Assembly (NCBI GenBank): GCA_019689695.1 | Contig: JADGHA010000098.1 | Coordinates: forward strand, 1-11,300 | DNA: 11,300 nucleotides | Direction of reading: 5' to 3' | From: Micromonosporaceae bacterium | GTDB taxonomy: Bacteria > Actinomycetota > Actinomycetes > Mycobacteriales > Micromonosporaceae | In this document: piece after piece, positions 11,291 through 11,300 of the stretch | Numbering within the stretch: the first letter of the stretch is position 1 | Layout of the letters: every line of letters starts with the position of its first letter | The notes under the pieces: generated by a model | Database searches by the model: none | What the model saw: only the letters and a program-made list of their open reading frames with translations | What the model was told of the DNA's origin: nothing | Position numbers and translations under genes: made by a program

Positions 11291-11300
11291 TGGAGAACCG

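Noticed and set aside
1..11300. CRISPR arrays, tRNA or rRNA genes, insertion sequences, attachment sites, biosynthetic cluster
   Set aside because: No regularly spaced repeats, no cloverleaf-like sequences, no transposase or integrase motifs, and no modular biosynthesis genes were seen on either strand.

Overview
The window is very GC-rich, its genes favour G or C at third codon positions, and its promoters look actinobacterial. Gene content (PIG-V-like mannosyltransferase, PaaX and ROK proteins, DUF1707 and SHOCT proteins, DUF1992, an actinobacterial-type orphan MazF-like protein, a tributyrin-esterase-like hydrolase) suggests a Micromonosporaceae-type actinomycete chromosome. That placement is inference. 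No phage, IS, CRISPR, tRNA or rRNA sequence was seen, and coding density is high with no gene-free stretch over 300 bp.

Left part (1-4180): the 3' end of a probable methyltransferase; a DinB/DUF664 metal-binding-fold protein; a convergent conserved hypothetical; a divergently transcribed polytopic GT-C mannosyltransferase; and a ROK-family sugar kinase or regulator preceded by an 11-codon upstream ORF. Middle part (4200-7920): a PaaX-family regulator convergent with an NRDE/TANGO2-family protein, the latter divergent from a MazF/PemK-like protein with start codons only 30 bp apart; a small SHOCT membrane protein; a DUF1992 protein; and a convergent DUF1707 protein with LiaF-like glycine-turn repeats. 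Right part (8022-11300, all minus strand): an alpha/beta-hydrolase esterase, then dinB (DNA polymerase IV) with a perfect LexA/SOS-type box over its start codon, then a secreted parallel beta-helix lipoprotein.

The genes do not form one pathway; this is mostly a housekeeping or accessory mosaic of single-gene units. The shared theme is transcriptional: seven genes have a TANNNT -10 element ending 6-8 bp before the chosen start codon, implying leaderless mRNAs and fixing several starts. A minority (SHOCT, DUF1992, esterase) use Shine-Dalgarno sites. The strongest regulatory observations are the SOS box on dinB, the translationally coupled mini-ORF before the ROK gene, and a 27-bp dyad abutting the SHOCT ribosome binding site. 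I see no convincing new multi-gene system.
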